NCBI GenBank assembly: GCA_028711925.1
Contig: JAQTRH010000045.1
Coordinates: forward strand, 1-7,608
DNA: 7,608 nucleotides
Reading direction: 5' to 3'
Origin: Candidatus Nanoarchaeia archaeon
GTDB taxonomy: Archaea; Nanobdellota; Nanobdellia; Woesearchaeales; CG1-02-33-12
Every line of letters starts with the position of its first letter. Position 1 is the first letter of the stretch. Positions 1 to 5,998 of this stretch are shown here, in pieces. A program made the position numbers and the translations under genes. The notes beneath the pieces were generated by a model. That model did not search any database, had not been told where the DNA came from, and saw only the letters and a list, made by a program, of their open reading frames with translations.

Positions 1-402
1 ATGATACACAGGACAATTTATGGCTCAATAGAAAGGTTTATGGGAATACTAATAGAGCACTATGCAGGAAAGTTTCCATTATGGCTCTCTCCAACTCAGG
101 CTGTAATCCTTAACATAAATGACAGCCACATTCCTTACGGGGAAAAACTAAAGCAGGAACTTGAAAATAGCAATATAAGGGTTGAAACTGATTTCAGGGC
201 AGAAACAATGCCAAAAAAAGTTAGAGAAGCTCAGCTAAAAAGAATTCCATTAATCCTTACAGTAGGAGACAAGGAAAATGAAAACAATTCTGTTGCTGTA
301 AGAACCCTGGATGGAAAACTGCACTTTGGCATAAAAACAACTGATTTAATAGAAAAGATAAAGACAGTAGTAGACCAAAAATCAGACAAAATTATTTTTT
401 AA
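1..402 (+). CDS. thrS: Threonyl-tRNA synthetase, C-terminal part (5' end outside window)
   Basis: This is the 3' end of a class II aminoacyl-tRNA synthetase that charges tRNA-Thr in the cytoplasm. The first residues match the motif 3 region of the catalytic core: MIHR at 1-4, then GSIERF at 8-13 with the conserved arginine, followed by a helix ending in HYAGKFPLWLSPTQ. From about residue 33 the anticodon-binding domain follows, with the typical ETMPKKVREAQLKRIP stretch (68-83) and VGDKE (88-92). The ATG at base 1 is an internal methionine, not the real start; the editing domain and motifs 1 and 2 lie to the left of the window. The wording around LIEHYAGKFPLWL resembles bacterial ThrRS. The gene ends with TAA at an oligo-T stretch and is not coupled to the next gene. 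Family identity is very secure. Confidence 0.95.
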   Translation: MIHRTIYGSIERFMGILIEHYAGKFPLWLSPTQAVILNINDSHIPYGEKLKQELENSNIRVETDFRAETMPKKVREAQLKRIPLILTVGDKENENNSVAVRTLDGKLHFGIKTTDLIEKIKTVVDQKSDKIIF

Positions 403-411
403 TTTTTTATT
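391..411 (+). terminator. Oligo-T terminator after thrS
   Basis: Two runs of six T (395-400 and 404-409) flank and overlap the thrS stop codon on the coding strand. Archaeal RNA polymerase commonly terminates at such U-tracts without a hairpin, and none is obvious here. A new promoter-like element starts about 25 bases downstream, which fits a transcript boundary. Confidence 0.55.
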
Positions 412-433
412 GATATTAAAAGCTAAACCAAAA

Positions 434-445
434 GCTTTATAAAAA
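434..445 (+). promoter_or_regulatory. TATA-like box for the orphan gene at 492
   Basis: The segment GCTTTATAAAAA resembles an archaeal box A. Its centre near 439 predicts a transcript start near 466 and a leader of about 26 bases. That leader contains AGGCGGT at 477-483, one mismatch from AGGAGGT, ending 8 bases before the ATG. So this gene appears to use a conventional leader with a ribosome binding site, unlike SRP54 downstream. Confidence 0.5.
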
Positions 446-491
446 AGTTATCTACTACATAGTCCTAACTATATTAAGGCGGTTAAGACAA

Positions 492-1100
492 ATGGTATTT
501 GAGCTGACTGTAAAACAGGAAAATTTTTTAGAATCAACATATGAAAATTGTTGTTTTAAAGATATCTCTGATAAAATAAAACAAGAATTGATGGATAAAT
601 CCAGAGAGAATATAATAAGAATAAATACTCTCTTAGAAAATTTTGATATAAATGAAGAAAAATTAACTGAATACAAAGATGTGCCTATAGACAAAGTTGA
701 GAATGGTTTTTATTATAATGATTTTGAAAAAAGACTCACTCCAATAATAAACCCAGATAAGAAAAAATTTAGAGATATCAAAATATACCCTACTACTCCT
801 GAGCATGTAGCGGGATATTTCTCAAAATTAAATGAAAATATGGAAGAACATAATAACCTGGTTGAAAGAAACAGGCAATTCAATGAAATATACAAAAACA
901 ATAAATCTTCCAAGCTTGACTACTATAGATTTTACCAAATAATAAGAGACTCTTTTAATGAATCACTTAATATGTTTTCTGCTTCATATAAGCTGCATTA
1001 TGGGATTACTGCAAAGGCTTATGAAAGGCTTGAAAATCAGGAAGAGCCCAGTTTTAGAGAATTAAAAAATCTTTCAAATTTAGTTGAAGAGATAAGATAA
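492..1100 (+). CDS. Hypothetical protein, 202 aa, family not recognised
   Basis: I do not recognise this protein. It is highly charged, rich in Lys, Glu, Asn and Asp, and looks soluble, with no signal peptide or membrane segment. Most of it looks alpha-helical: residues about 25-50 and 110-160 have heptad-like patterns compatible with helical hairpins or coiled coil. The centre (about 68-105) carries aromatic and proline-rich stretches such as GFYYNDF and KIYPTTPEHVAGYF that suggest a small structured element. The only cysteines are the adjacent pair at 20-21. The ATG at 492 is supported by the near-consensus ribosome binding site at 477-483. It has its own promoter-like box and sits alone between thrS and SRP54, so context gives no functional hint. 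The ORF is very likely real because of its length, its signals and its clean fit between neighbours. Confidence 0.8.
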   Translation: MVFELTVKQENFLESTYENCCFKDISDKIKQELMDKSRENIIRINTLLENFDINEEKLTEYKDVPIDKVENGFYYNDFEKRLTPIINPDKKKFRDIKIYPTTPEHVAGYFSKLNENMEEHNNLVERNRQFNEIYKNNKSSKLDYYRFYQIIRDSFNESLNMFSASYKLHYGITAKAYERLENQEEPSFRELKNLSNLVEEIR

Positions 1101-1132
1101 TGCATTGCTTTCTTAAGCATTAATTTGCTAAA

Positions 1133-1143
1133 GTTTTATAAAT
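1133..1143 (+). promoter_or_regulatory. TATA-like box of SRP54, probably giving a leaderless mRNA
   Basis: The element GTTTTATAAAT has the look of an archaeal box A and is centred near 1138-1139. A transcript start 25-28 bases downstream would fall at about 1164-1167, that is, on the ATG itself. The bases just before the ATG (ACATATAAA) contain no ribosome binding site. Position and sequence are seen directly; leaderless initiation is inferred. Confidence 0.5.
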
Positions 1144-1166
1144 GAAAACCTGTTTTTACATATAAA

Positions 1167-2531
1167 ATGGTATTGGAAAACTTAGGAAGCTCACTAAAAA
1201 ATACATTAAGCAAGATAGCTAAAGTAATATTTGTTGACGAGAAGCTTATAAACGAGCTCATAAAGGATATCCAGAGAGCGTTATTGCAAGCAGATGTTAA
1301 TGTAAAGCTGGTTTTTGAGCTTACTAAAAAGATAAAGGAAAGGGCCTTGAAAGAAGAAACTCCTTCTGGCCTGACAAAAAAAGAATATTTGGTAAAGATA
1401 GTTTATGAAGAATTGGTAAACTTTGTTGGCAAGGAAGAGGGAAAGATAGAAATCAAGGAAAAGCCAACGAAGATAATGTTAGTCGGTCTTTTTGGCTCTG
1501 GAAAAACAACCCAGGCCGGAAAGCTTGCAAACTATTACACAAAAAGGGGAAAAAAGGTTGCCTTGGTTGGATTAGATACGCACAGGCCTGCAGCAATGGA
1601 CCAGATAGAACAAGTAGCAAAACAAGCAAAGGTTCCTGTATTTATTGACAAAAAGCAGAAAGACCCTTTAAAGATAATAAAAGATTATGAAAAGGAATTC
1701 AAGAAATTTGACTTGATAATATTTGACACTTCTGGAAGAGATGCATTGTCAGAAGACTTAATAAAAGAAATAAAAGAAATAAACAACGAAATAAAAGCCA
1801 AGGAAAACCTTCTGGTGATAAGCGCAGATATAGGACAGGCAGCTCAAAACCAAGCTCAGGCATTCAATGAATCATGCGGCATAACAGGTGTCATAGTTAC
1901 AAAAATGGATGGCACTGCAAAGGCAGGAGGGGCATTGACAGCATGCGCTGCAACAGATGCAAAAATTAAATTCATAGGAACAGGAGAAAAGTTAAATGAC
2001 TTGGAGCTTTTCAAGCCCGAAGGGTTTATCTCAAGATTATTGGGAATGGGTGACTTGGAAGCGCTTTTGGAAAAGGCAGAGGAAGCAATATCAAAAGAAG
2101 AAGCTGAAGATTTAGGAAAAAGGTTTCTTAAGGGAGAATTCAACCTTATCGATCTTTACGAGCAGATGCAGGCCATGAACAAGATGGGGCCGTTAAACAA
2201 AATCACAGAGATGATTCCTGGATTCTCGCAATTAAAGCTTCCAAAAGATGCATTAAAGGTTCAGGAAGGAAAATTAAAAAAATGGAAGTTTATAATGGAA
2301 TCAATGTCAAGGGAAGAGCTTGAAGACCCTGATATAATAACCTCGTCAAGAATTGATAGAATTGCAAGCGGTTCTGGCTCAAATGCAAAAGAGGTTAGAG
2401 AGCTCTTAAAGCAGTACAAGCAGAGCAAGAAAATGGCCAAGATGTTCAAGGGCTCAAATCCAAAAAATATGGAAAAGATGATGAAGCGATTCAGCGGTGG
2501 CAAGGGAATGCAAAACATCAGGCCCAAATAG
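1167..2531 (+). CDS. srp54: Signal recognition particle GTPase SRP54
   Basis: This is the protein subunit of the signal recognition particle. It binds 7S RNA and signal sequences emerging from the ribosome and delivers them to the membrane receptor FtsY in a GTP-dependent cycle. The domain order is standard: N domain (1 to about 88), GTPase G domain (about 100-295) and methionine-rich M domain (about 300-446). Visible motifs are the P-loop GLFGSGKTT (107-115), DTHRPAA (137-143), DTSGR (187-191), TKMDGTAKAGGAL (245-257) and the GMGD hinge (293-296). The M domain has YEQMQAMNKMGP (331-342) and SSRIDRIASGSG (393-404), the RNA-binding helix-turn-helix. The length of 454 is normal for the family. 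One oddity is Phe109 in the P-loop, where most relatives have Gln. There is no ribosome binding site before the ATG. The stop is TAG, backed up by TAA two codons later. Confidence 0.97.
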   Translation: MVLENLGSSLKNTLSKIAKVIFVDEKLINELIKDIQRALLQADVNVKLVFELTKKIKERALKEETPSGLTKKEYLVKIVYEELVNFVGKEEGKIEIKEKPTKIMLVGLFGSGKTTQAGKLANYYTKRGKKVALVGLDTHRPAAMDQIEQVAKQAKVPVFIDKKQKDPLKIIKDYEKEFKKFDLIIFDTSGRDALSEDLIKEIKEINNEIKAKENLLVISADIGQAAQNQAQAFNESCGITGVIVTKMDGTAKAGGALTACAATDAKIKFIGTGEKLNDLELFKPEGFISRLLGMGDLEALLEKAEEAISKEEAEDLGKRFLKGEFNLIDLYEQMQAMNKMGPLNKITEMIPGFSQLKLPKDALKVQEGKLKKWKFIMESMSREELEDPDIITSSRIDRIASGSGSNAKEVRELLKQYKQSKKMAKMFKGSNPKNMEKMMKRFSGGKGMQNIRPK

Positions 2532-2535
2532 TTCT

Positions 2536-2580
2536 AAAAATATAAGAAAAAGCTTATAAGTAAATAAAAGAAACAAAACA
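2536..2580 (-). terminator. Candidate oligo-T terminator region of the glycogen operon
   Basis: Read on the minus strand, the sequence after the 2617 stop is T-rich, with several TTTT runs and two T5 runs (complements of 2547-2551 and 2536-2540). This fits an archaeal U-tract terminator for the leftward operon. On the plus strand the same gap has no run of four or more T, so no terminator for SRP54 is visible here. Confidence 0.4.
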
Positions 2581-2616
2581 CATAATTAATGAAATAAAAG
2601 ATATGATTGATTCTGC

Positions 2617-3048
2617 TTAGGCAATAAAAGATGTAAACATAGCTATAAGCAATCCTATTATTATTCCAAGCATCATTCCAAGAAAAAACTCATTTGTCAT
2701 AAGATGCGAAATCCCCTTTAAAGTTTTTTCTTGCCTTATTTTCATAAGCTCTTCCACCCTTTTTCTTACATGATCTGATGCAGCTTTTCTTTTTCTTGAA
2801 TTAAGAAGATTTTTGGCGAGTTCAGCGTCTGTTACTATATCCCTAACCCAGTTATGGAAATCATTTTTTTCTTTTGTAACATGGTGCTTAAATGTTTCTT
2901 CATCCATCATTTCAAGGACATCTGCAAGCTCCTCAAGATTTTTTACTGTTGCGCCCATATGTATCTTAAAATGATGGTGCGGATGAACATCAGATAGTAT
3001 TGCCTCAGCTTCCTCAGGCAAAATTTTTTTAGTTGCTATACTAACCAC
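2617..3048 (-). CDS. DUF5752-like protein with C-terminal membrane helix
   Basis: This 143-residue protein is the last gene of the leftward operon. Residues about 26-82 hold a domain resembling DUF5752 as I remember it, with NLEELADVLEMM (37-48), HH (55-56) and KNDFHNWVRD (61-70). The function of that family is unknown. Residues 85-115 are a basic linker and about 120-142 (FFLGMMLGIIIGLLIAMF) form one hydrophobic helix at the C-terminus, as in a tail-anchored membrane protein whose domain would face the cytoplasm. A histidine cluster HPHHH lies at 22-26. The chosen start is GTG at 3048, directly after the TAG of the upstream paralogue and in the same frame; AGGTAGGTGG overlaps the junction. 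Translation probably depends on coupling or, less likely, stop readthrough. It pairs with the 102-residue paralogue next door and likely serves the glycogen enzymes. Confidence 0.85.
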   Translation of the reverse strand: MVSIATKKILPEEAEAILSDVHPHHHFKIHMGATVKNLEELADVLEMMDEETFKHHVTKEKNDFHNWVRDIVTDAELAKNLLNSRKRKAASDHVRKRVEELMKIRQEKTLKGISHLMTNEFFLGMMLGIIIGLLIAMFTSFIA

Positions 3049-3357
3049 CTACCTGAATTTTTCAATTACTGCCTTAAGCAATACTATCTGGGTTTTGTCT
3101 TTATCTGTGGTTTCAAGCATTTTCTGTGCAAGCTTCTCATCGCTGTAGATATCATTGATCCAGCTGCTGAAATCATTTTTCATGTCATTGACATGATGAC
3201 CAAAGACTTCATTGCTCATTGTCTCTATGCACTTCGAAAGCTCAAGCACATTCTTAATAACACTTCCGTCGCAAAGATAGAAGTAATGCTCTTTATCTGC
3301 TTCCTTCAGCAAATTCTTTTTAACGGCTTTTACTTTGTTCGTCTTTTTCTTGCTCAT
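3049..3357 (-). CDS. DUF5752-like small soluble protein
   Basis: This 102-residue protein is a paralogue of its downstream neighbour. It has a basic lysine-rich N-terminus (1-18) and then a single DUF5752-like domain: LCDGSVIKNVLELSKCIETM (28-47), GHHV (53-56), KNDFSSWIND (60-69) and a DEKLAQKM helix (73-80). It has no membrane segment, unlike the neighbour. Aligned by eye, the two share the pattern of a loop before an ELxxxLExM helix, then HHV, KNDF-x-x-W-[VI]-x-D-I and LA. Its ATG overlaps the GH57 stop by four bases (ATGA) and is preceded by the strongest ribosome binding site in the window. It ends in a single TAG, after which the same reading frame continues into the next gene. Biochemical function is unknown; the operon position suggests a role with alpha-glucan enzymes. 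Confidence 0.85.
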   Translation of the reverse strand: MSKKKTNKVKAVKKNLLKEADKEHYFYLCDGSVIKNVLELSKCIETMSNEVFGHHVNDMKNDFSSWINDIYSDEKLAQKMLETTDKDKTQIVLLKAVIEKFR

Positions 3358-4565
3358 AATTCCACCTCCTTTTTAATAATATGTTTACTATCCAACCTAA
3401 GGTTAACATCATTCAGAATATTCATAAAGGTTATGAATGCATCATATGGGTTTTCATAAGGGTTGAAATATTTATGGACATCTCCGTCATTAAACCTCTT
3501 TGTGCACATATAATAAAAGTGGTCGCTTGTCTGAAGCTTTCTCCAGTTTTCAATAAGCTTATTGTTTCCTGATCTTTTAACCATTCCCTCAATAAGGTAA
3601 ATTTTTTGTATTGCAGACTGCTGCATCTTGTTTCCGTCCCATGCGCTTGTATCCCTTTCAATATCTGCCCATGAAACAGGACAGTGAATATCAAGCTCTG
3701 CAACAGGGTTATAGGTTTTTACTGCTTCGCTTGGAGTTATGAAATTATTGTCAGGATGCTTTAATATTTCTCCTGGAAGATGCCTTAAAAAATCAAATAT
3801 TCCTGTGTCTTCCCACTGGTGCTCTCCAAAGGTCTCATAATCCATAAAGAGATTCAAAACATTGCCATTACCATTTATTGAGTTAACCCATCTTGTGTAT
3901 TTATCAACTGTTAAAGGCCACTCTTTCCATCCGCGGTTCGAAAACCTGAATGCAACATCATCAGAGAGCTTGTAGTTTTTTAAAAGCATCTTTAGTTTTG
4001 GGGCTGTCTTTGCAGTGTACAGAAAGTTTGGAGACCTCCAACCAAGGATATGGTCTGCTCCCTCTGCAAGAATGCCCTTATAACCCATCCTCTGTATAAG
4101 GTTTGCAAGCTCATTGTTAAATATGAGCTCTGTATTCCTGAAAACAGTAGGCCTCTGGTTAAATAAAGACCTTATCTTTTTTTTGTGCATAATTATCTGC
4201 TCCTTAAACTCTTCTTTTGAGTGAAGGAATGAAAGTGAGTGATAGTAAGTTTCATTGAGAAATTCAACGCATCCAGTATCATTTAAATCCATAAAAGAAT
4301 CAAGAACCTCTGGGGCGTATCTTTCAAACTGCTCTATCGCTACTCCGCTTAAACTGTAGCTTATCTTAAATTTTCCATCATGTTTATTAATCAGGTCAAG
4401 CATTATTTTGTTTGTAGGAAAATAACATTTTTTTGCAACCTTTTGCATGATTTCTTTGTTTTTCTTTTCATCAAAATATCCTGTATTATTTCCTATATCA
4501 AAAATAGAATAGTTTTTCAGCCTGAATGGCTGATGCACCTGAAAATAAAAGCAAACACTTACCAT
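3354..4565 (-). CDS. GH57 family alpha-amylase-like glycoside hydrolase
   Basis: This 403-residue protein is a retaining GH57 enzyme, a family acting on alpha-1,4/1,6-glucans (alpha-amylase, glucanotransferase, branching enzyme, amylopullulanase). The family's five conserved regions can be seen: VHQPFR (HQP at 11-13), VEFLNETYYHS (100-110), VFRNTELIF with candidate nucleophile Glu146, NLFMDYETFGEHQW with candidate acid/base Asp242, and WADIERDTSAWDGNKMQQ (299-316). That last block is typical of the archaeal alpha-amylase-like subgroup around Methanocaldococcus MJ1611. No signal peptide is present, so it should act on intracellular glycogen. The start ATG at 4565 overlaps the synthase stop by 7 bases, with GAGGTG seven bases upstream. 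Whether it hydrolyses, debranches or transfers cannot be told from sequence alone. Family assignment is firm; substrate is inferred from the two synthases nearby. Confidence 0.93.
   Translation of the reverse strand: MVSVCFYFQVHQPFRLKNYSIFDIGNNTGYFDEKKNKEIMQKVAKKCYFPTNKIMLDLINKHDGKFKISYSLSGVAIEQFERYAPEVLDSFMDLNDTGCVEFLNETYYHSLSFLHSKEEFKEQIIMHKKKIRSLFNQRPTVFRNTELIFNNELANLIQRMGYKGILAEGADHILGWRSPNFLYTAKTAPKLKMLLKNYKLSDDVAFRFSNRGWKEWPLTVDKYTRWVNSINGNGNVLNLFMDYETFGEHQWEDTGIFDFLRHLPGEILKHPDNNFITPSEAVKTYNPVAELDIHCPVSWADIERDTSAWDGNKMQQSAIQKIYLIEGMVKRSGNNKLIENWRKLQTSDHFYYMCTKRFNDGDVHKYFNPYENPYDAFITFMNILNDVNLRLDSKHIIKKEVEL
3362..3371 (-). promoter_or_regulatory. Strong ribosome binding site inside the end of the GH57 gene
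   Basis: On the minus strand this reads AAGGAGGTGG, an almost full complement of the archaeal 16S 3' end, 4 bases before the ATG at 3357. It lies within the last codons of the GH57 gene and fixes the start of the 102-residue protein. Its strength suggests the small protein is made in high amounts relative to the enzymes. Confidence 0.7.
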
Positions 4566-5794
4566 TTATGCACACCTCTCAACGCTTCATTATAAACCTC
4601 AATGCATTTTTCTGCAGGCTTTACAAGATCAAATTTCTTAACCTCTTCAAAGCTGTTTTTCTTAAGCTCCTGGTGAAGCTCTTCATAGCTCAAAACATTG
4701 ACTATTTTGTTTGTCATCTCGTTTATATCCCAAAAATCAACCTTTAATGCATTATTAACAACCTCTGAAACACCTGACTGTTTTGAAATTATAAGAGGAG
4801 TGTTGTTTTTCATTGATTCAAGCGCAACCAATCCGAATGGTTCTGATGTGGAGGGCATAACATACAAATCAGCCATCTGGAAAACCCTGTGGACATCTGC
4901 TCCCCTTAAAAATCCTGTAAATGTAACTTTGTCACTTATTCCCAGCTCAGCAGCCCTTTCCACTATCCTTGGAAGCATGTCGCCGTCCCCTGCGATTACA
5001 AAGCGGACATTTTTCTTGAAATCAAGAACTTTTTTCGCAGCTTCTATAAAATAATCAGGTCCTTTTTGTATCGTAATCCTGCCCAAAAATAATACAATCT
5101 TTTCATTTTTATTTAATGGAGAGCTATAATTAAGATTGTAGTAAGGGTTTTCAGGGTCAATCCCCCAGTGAACAACCTTTATTTTATCAGGGTTTATGTT
5201 GTAGTGCCTTATCACATTGTTTTTTGTGAAGTTGCTGTTTGCAATTATTAAATCTGCTTCATGCAACCCAGTATATTCAAGATGGCTTATCATTGGATTT
5301 GGATTTCCTCCAGTCCTGTCAAATTCTGTTGCATGTATATGCACAACTAATGGCTTTCCCGATATTTTTCTTGCATTGATTCCAGCCATGTAAGTCATCC
5401 AGTCATGGGCATGTATCAAGTCATATTCCTCTTCCTCAGCTATTATCTTGGCCATCTCTGCATACCTTAAAACCTCTTGGTAGAGATTTCTTCCGTAAAC
5501 ATCAGAAGAGCTGTTATGGTTTATTTTAAGTTTTTTTAGCTCATTCGAATATGCCTCAGAAGACATGTAAGGAGTAAGAATTGTGCTCACTTTCCTAACC
5601 TTTATGCTTTTGCATAGGTTATTTGCCCCTATTAATTTGACAAAATCAGATTTTGCATTTTCAGGTGTTTTTGGCATGACAAAAGTCACATCTACACCTT
5701 TGTAAGAAAGGCCCCTTGTAAGATCGTAACAGGCTGTTCCTAACCCTCCTGTTTTGAAAGGCGGGAACTCCCATCCAAACATTAAAATTCTCAT
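4559..5794 (-). CDS. GT4/GT5-like glycosyltransferase, glycogen-synthase type
   Basis: This 411-residue GT-B fold enzyme is the first gene of the leftward operon and probably adds glucose from a nucleotide sugar to an alpha-glucan. The N-terminal Rossmann domain opens with MRILMFGWEFPPFKTGGLGT; KTGGLG (14-19) is the donor-phosphate loop seen in glycogen/starch synthases. HAHDW is at 128-132 and HATEF at 154-158. The C-terminal domain has FLGRITIQKGPDYF (236-249), with the Arg and Lys that contact the donor, AGDGDM (268-273), and the EX7E motif EPFGLVALE with Glu318 and Glu326. Length suits archaeal synthases and is shorter than bacterial GlgA. No membrane segment is visible. The ATG at 5794 has GAGG six bases upstream. 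A GT4 enzyme making another glucan or a glycoconjugate cannot be excluded, but the overlap with a GH57 gene favours glycogen. Confidence 0.9.
   Translation of the reverse strand: MRILMFGWEFPPFKTGGLGTACYDLTRGLSYKGVDVTFVMPKTPENAKSDFVKLIGANNLCKSIKVRKVSTILTPYMSSEAYSNELKKLKINHNSSSDVYGRNLYQEVLRYAEMAKIIAEEEEYDLIHAHDWMTYMAGINARKISGKPLVVHIHATEFDRTGGNPNPMISHLEYTGLHEADLIIANSNFTKNNVIRHYNINPDKIKVVHWGIDPENPYYNLNYSSPLNKNEKIVLFLGRITIQKGPDYFIEAAKKVLDFKKNVRFVIAGDGDMLPRIVERAAELGISDKVTFTGFLRGADVHRVFQMADLYVMPSTSEPFGLVALESMKNNTPLIISKQSGVSEVVNNALKVDFWDINEMTNKIVNVLSYEELHQELKKNSFEEVKKFDLVKPAEKCIEVYNEALRGVHKW
4573..4578 (-). promoter_or_regulatory. Ribosome binding site for the GH57 gene
   Basis: The minus strand reads GAGGTG seven bases before the ATG at 4565, inside the end of the synthase gene. 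This supports the ATG that overlaps the synthase stop (TGG TAA) by seven bases, giving translationally coupled expression of synthase and hydrolase. Confidence 0.6.
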
Positions 5795-5814
5795 TCATAT
5801 CCTCTTTTTTATCT

Positions 5815-5830
5815 TTACTACATATAGTAA
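5815..5830. promoter_or_regulatory. Inverted repeat, candidate operator at the leftward promoter
   Basis: TTACTA and TAGTAA are perfect inverted arms separated by CATA. The repeat falls between the predicted leftward transcript start (about 5838) and the synthase ATG, where a bound protein would block transcription. It shares the TACTA/TAGTA core with the palindrome at 5905-5918. Function is inferred. Confidence 0.35.
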
Positions 5831-5860
5831 CAACTATTTAAGATAAAAGATATCTAGTTC

Positions 5861-5872
5861 TTTAAATATGTT
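5861..5872 (-). promoter_or_regulatory. TATA-like box of the leftward glycogen operon
   Basis: On the minus strand this reads AACATATTTAAA. It predicts a transcript start near 5838-5840 and a leader of about 45 bases for the synthase gene. It differs at only one of twelve bases from the box on the opposite strand at 5940-5951, so the two divergent promoters look matched. Confidence 0.5.
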
Positions 5873-5904
5873 GCCAATTACTCAATAGTGATATAAATAA
5901 TAGA

Positions 5905-5918
5905 AAATAGTACTATTT
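5905..5918. promoter_or_regulatory. Perfect 14-bp palindrome, candidate operator
   Basis: AAATAGTACTATTT is a perfect palindrome lying between the two divergent TATA-like boxes, 22-33 bases from each. Lrp/AsnC-type regulators bind AT-rich palindromes as dimers, and a gene for a protein of this type begins 80 bases away, so it is a reasonable binding site. Regulatory role is inferred. Confidence 0.4.
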
Positions 5919-5939
5919 ATCTCATATCAGGGAAAACAA

Positions 5940-5951
5940 AACATATTTATA
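5940..5951 (+). promoter_or_regulatory. TATA-like box of the regulator/GT3 transcript
   Basis: AACATATTTATA is a good box A candidate. Its centre near 5946 predicts transcription from about 5973, giving a 26-base leader that includes the ribosome binding site at 5980-5987. Confidence 0.5.
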
Positions 5952-5979
5952 CATGCATTGTTTGTTATGTGACATAAAA

Positions 5980-5987
5980 GGGGTGAT
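5980..5987 (+). promoter_or_regulatory. Ribosome binding site of the Lrp-like gene
   Basis: GGGGTGAT matches the archaeal anti-16S consensus GGAGGTGAT closely and lies 11 bases before the ATG at 5999. An in-frame TGA at 5984-5986 rules out starts further upstream, so this ATG is the likely start. Confidence 0.6.
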
Positions 5988-5998
5988 TTATCAGCAAA

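Noticed and set aside
453..461. TACTACATA, also present at 5816-5824 in the glycogen control region
   Set aside because: A nine-base match is expected many times by chance in an AT-rich window of this length; the copy at 453 lacks the full inverted arms.
713..913. Minus-strand ORF with hydrophobic, membrane-like translation
   Set aside because: It is antisense to the orphan gene, which has its own promoter and ribosome binding site; hydrophobicity arises from complementing Lys/Glu-rich codons.
1106..1119. Small hairpin TGCTT-TCTT-AAGCA after the orphan gene
   Set aside because: The stem is only five pairs, AT-rich and not followed by a T-run, so it is not convincing as a terminator.
3190..3196. 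ATGATGA resembling a C box on the plus strand
   Set aside because: No D box at a suitable distance, and it lies antisense inside a well-supported coding region.
4526..4747. Plus-strand ORFs across the GH57/synthase junction
   Set aside because: Both strands cannot be coding here; the minus-strand proteins carry full catalytic motifs, so these are shadows.
5890..5928. Larger palindrome around 5905-5918 using GATAT and ATATC as outer arms
   Set aside because: The outer arms are offset by five bases from the centre, so only the inner 14 bp are truly symmetric.
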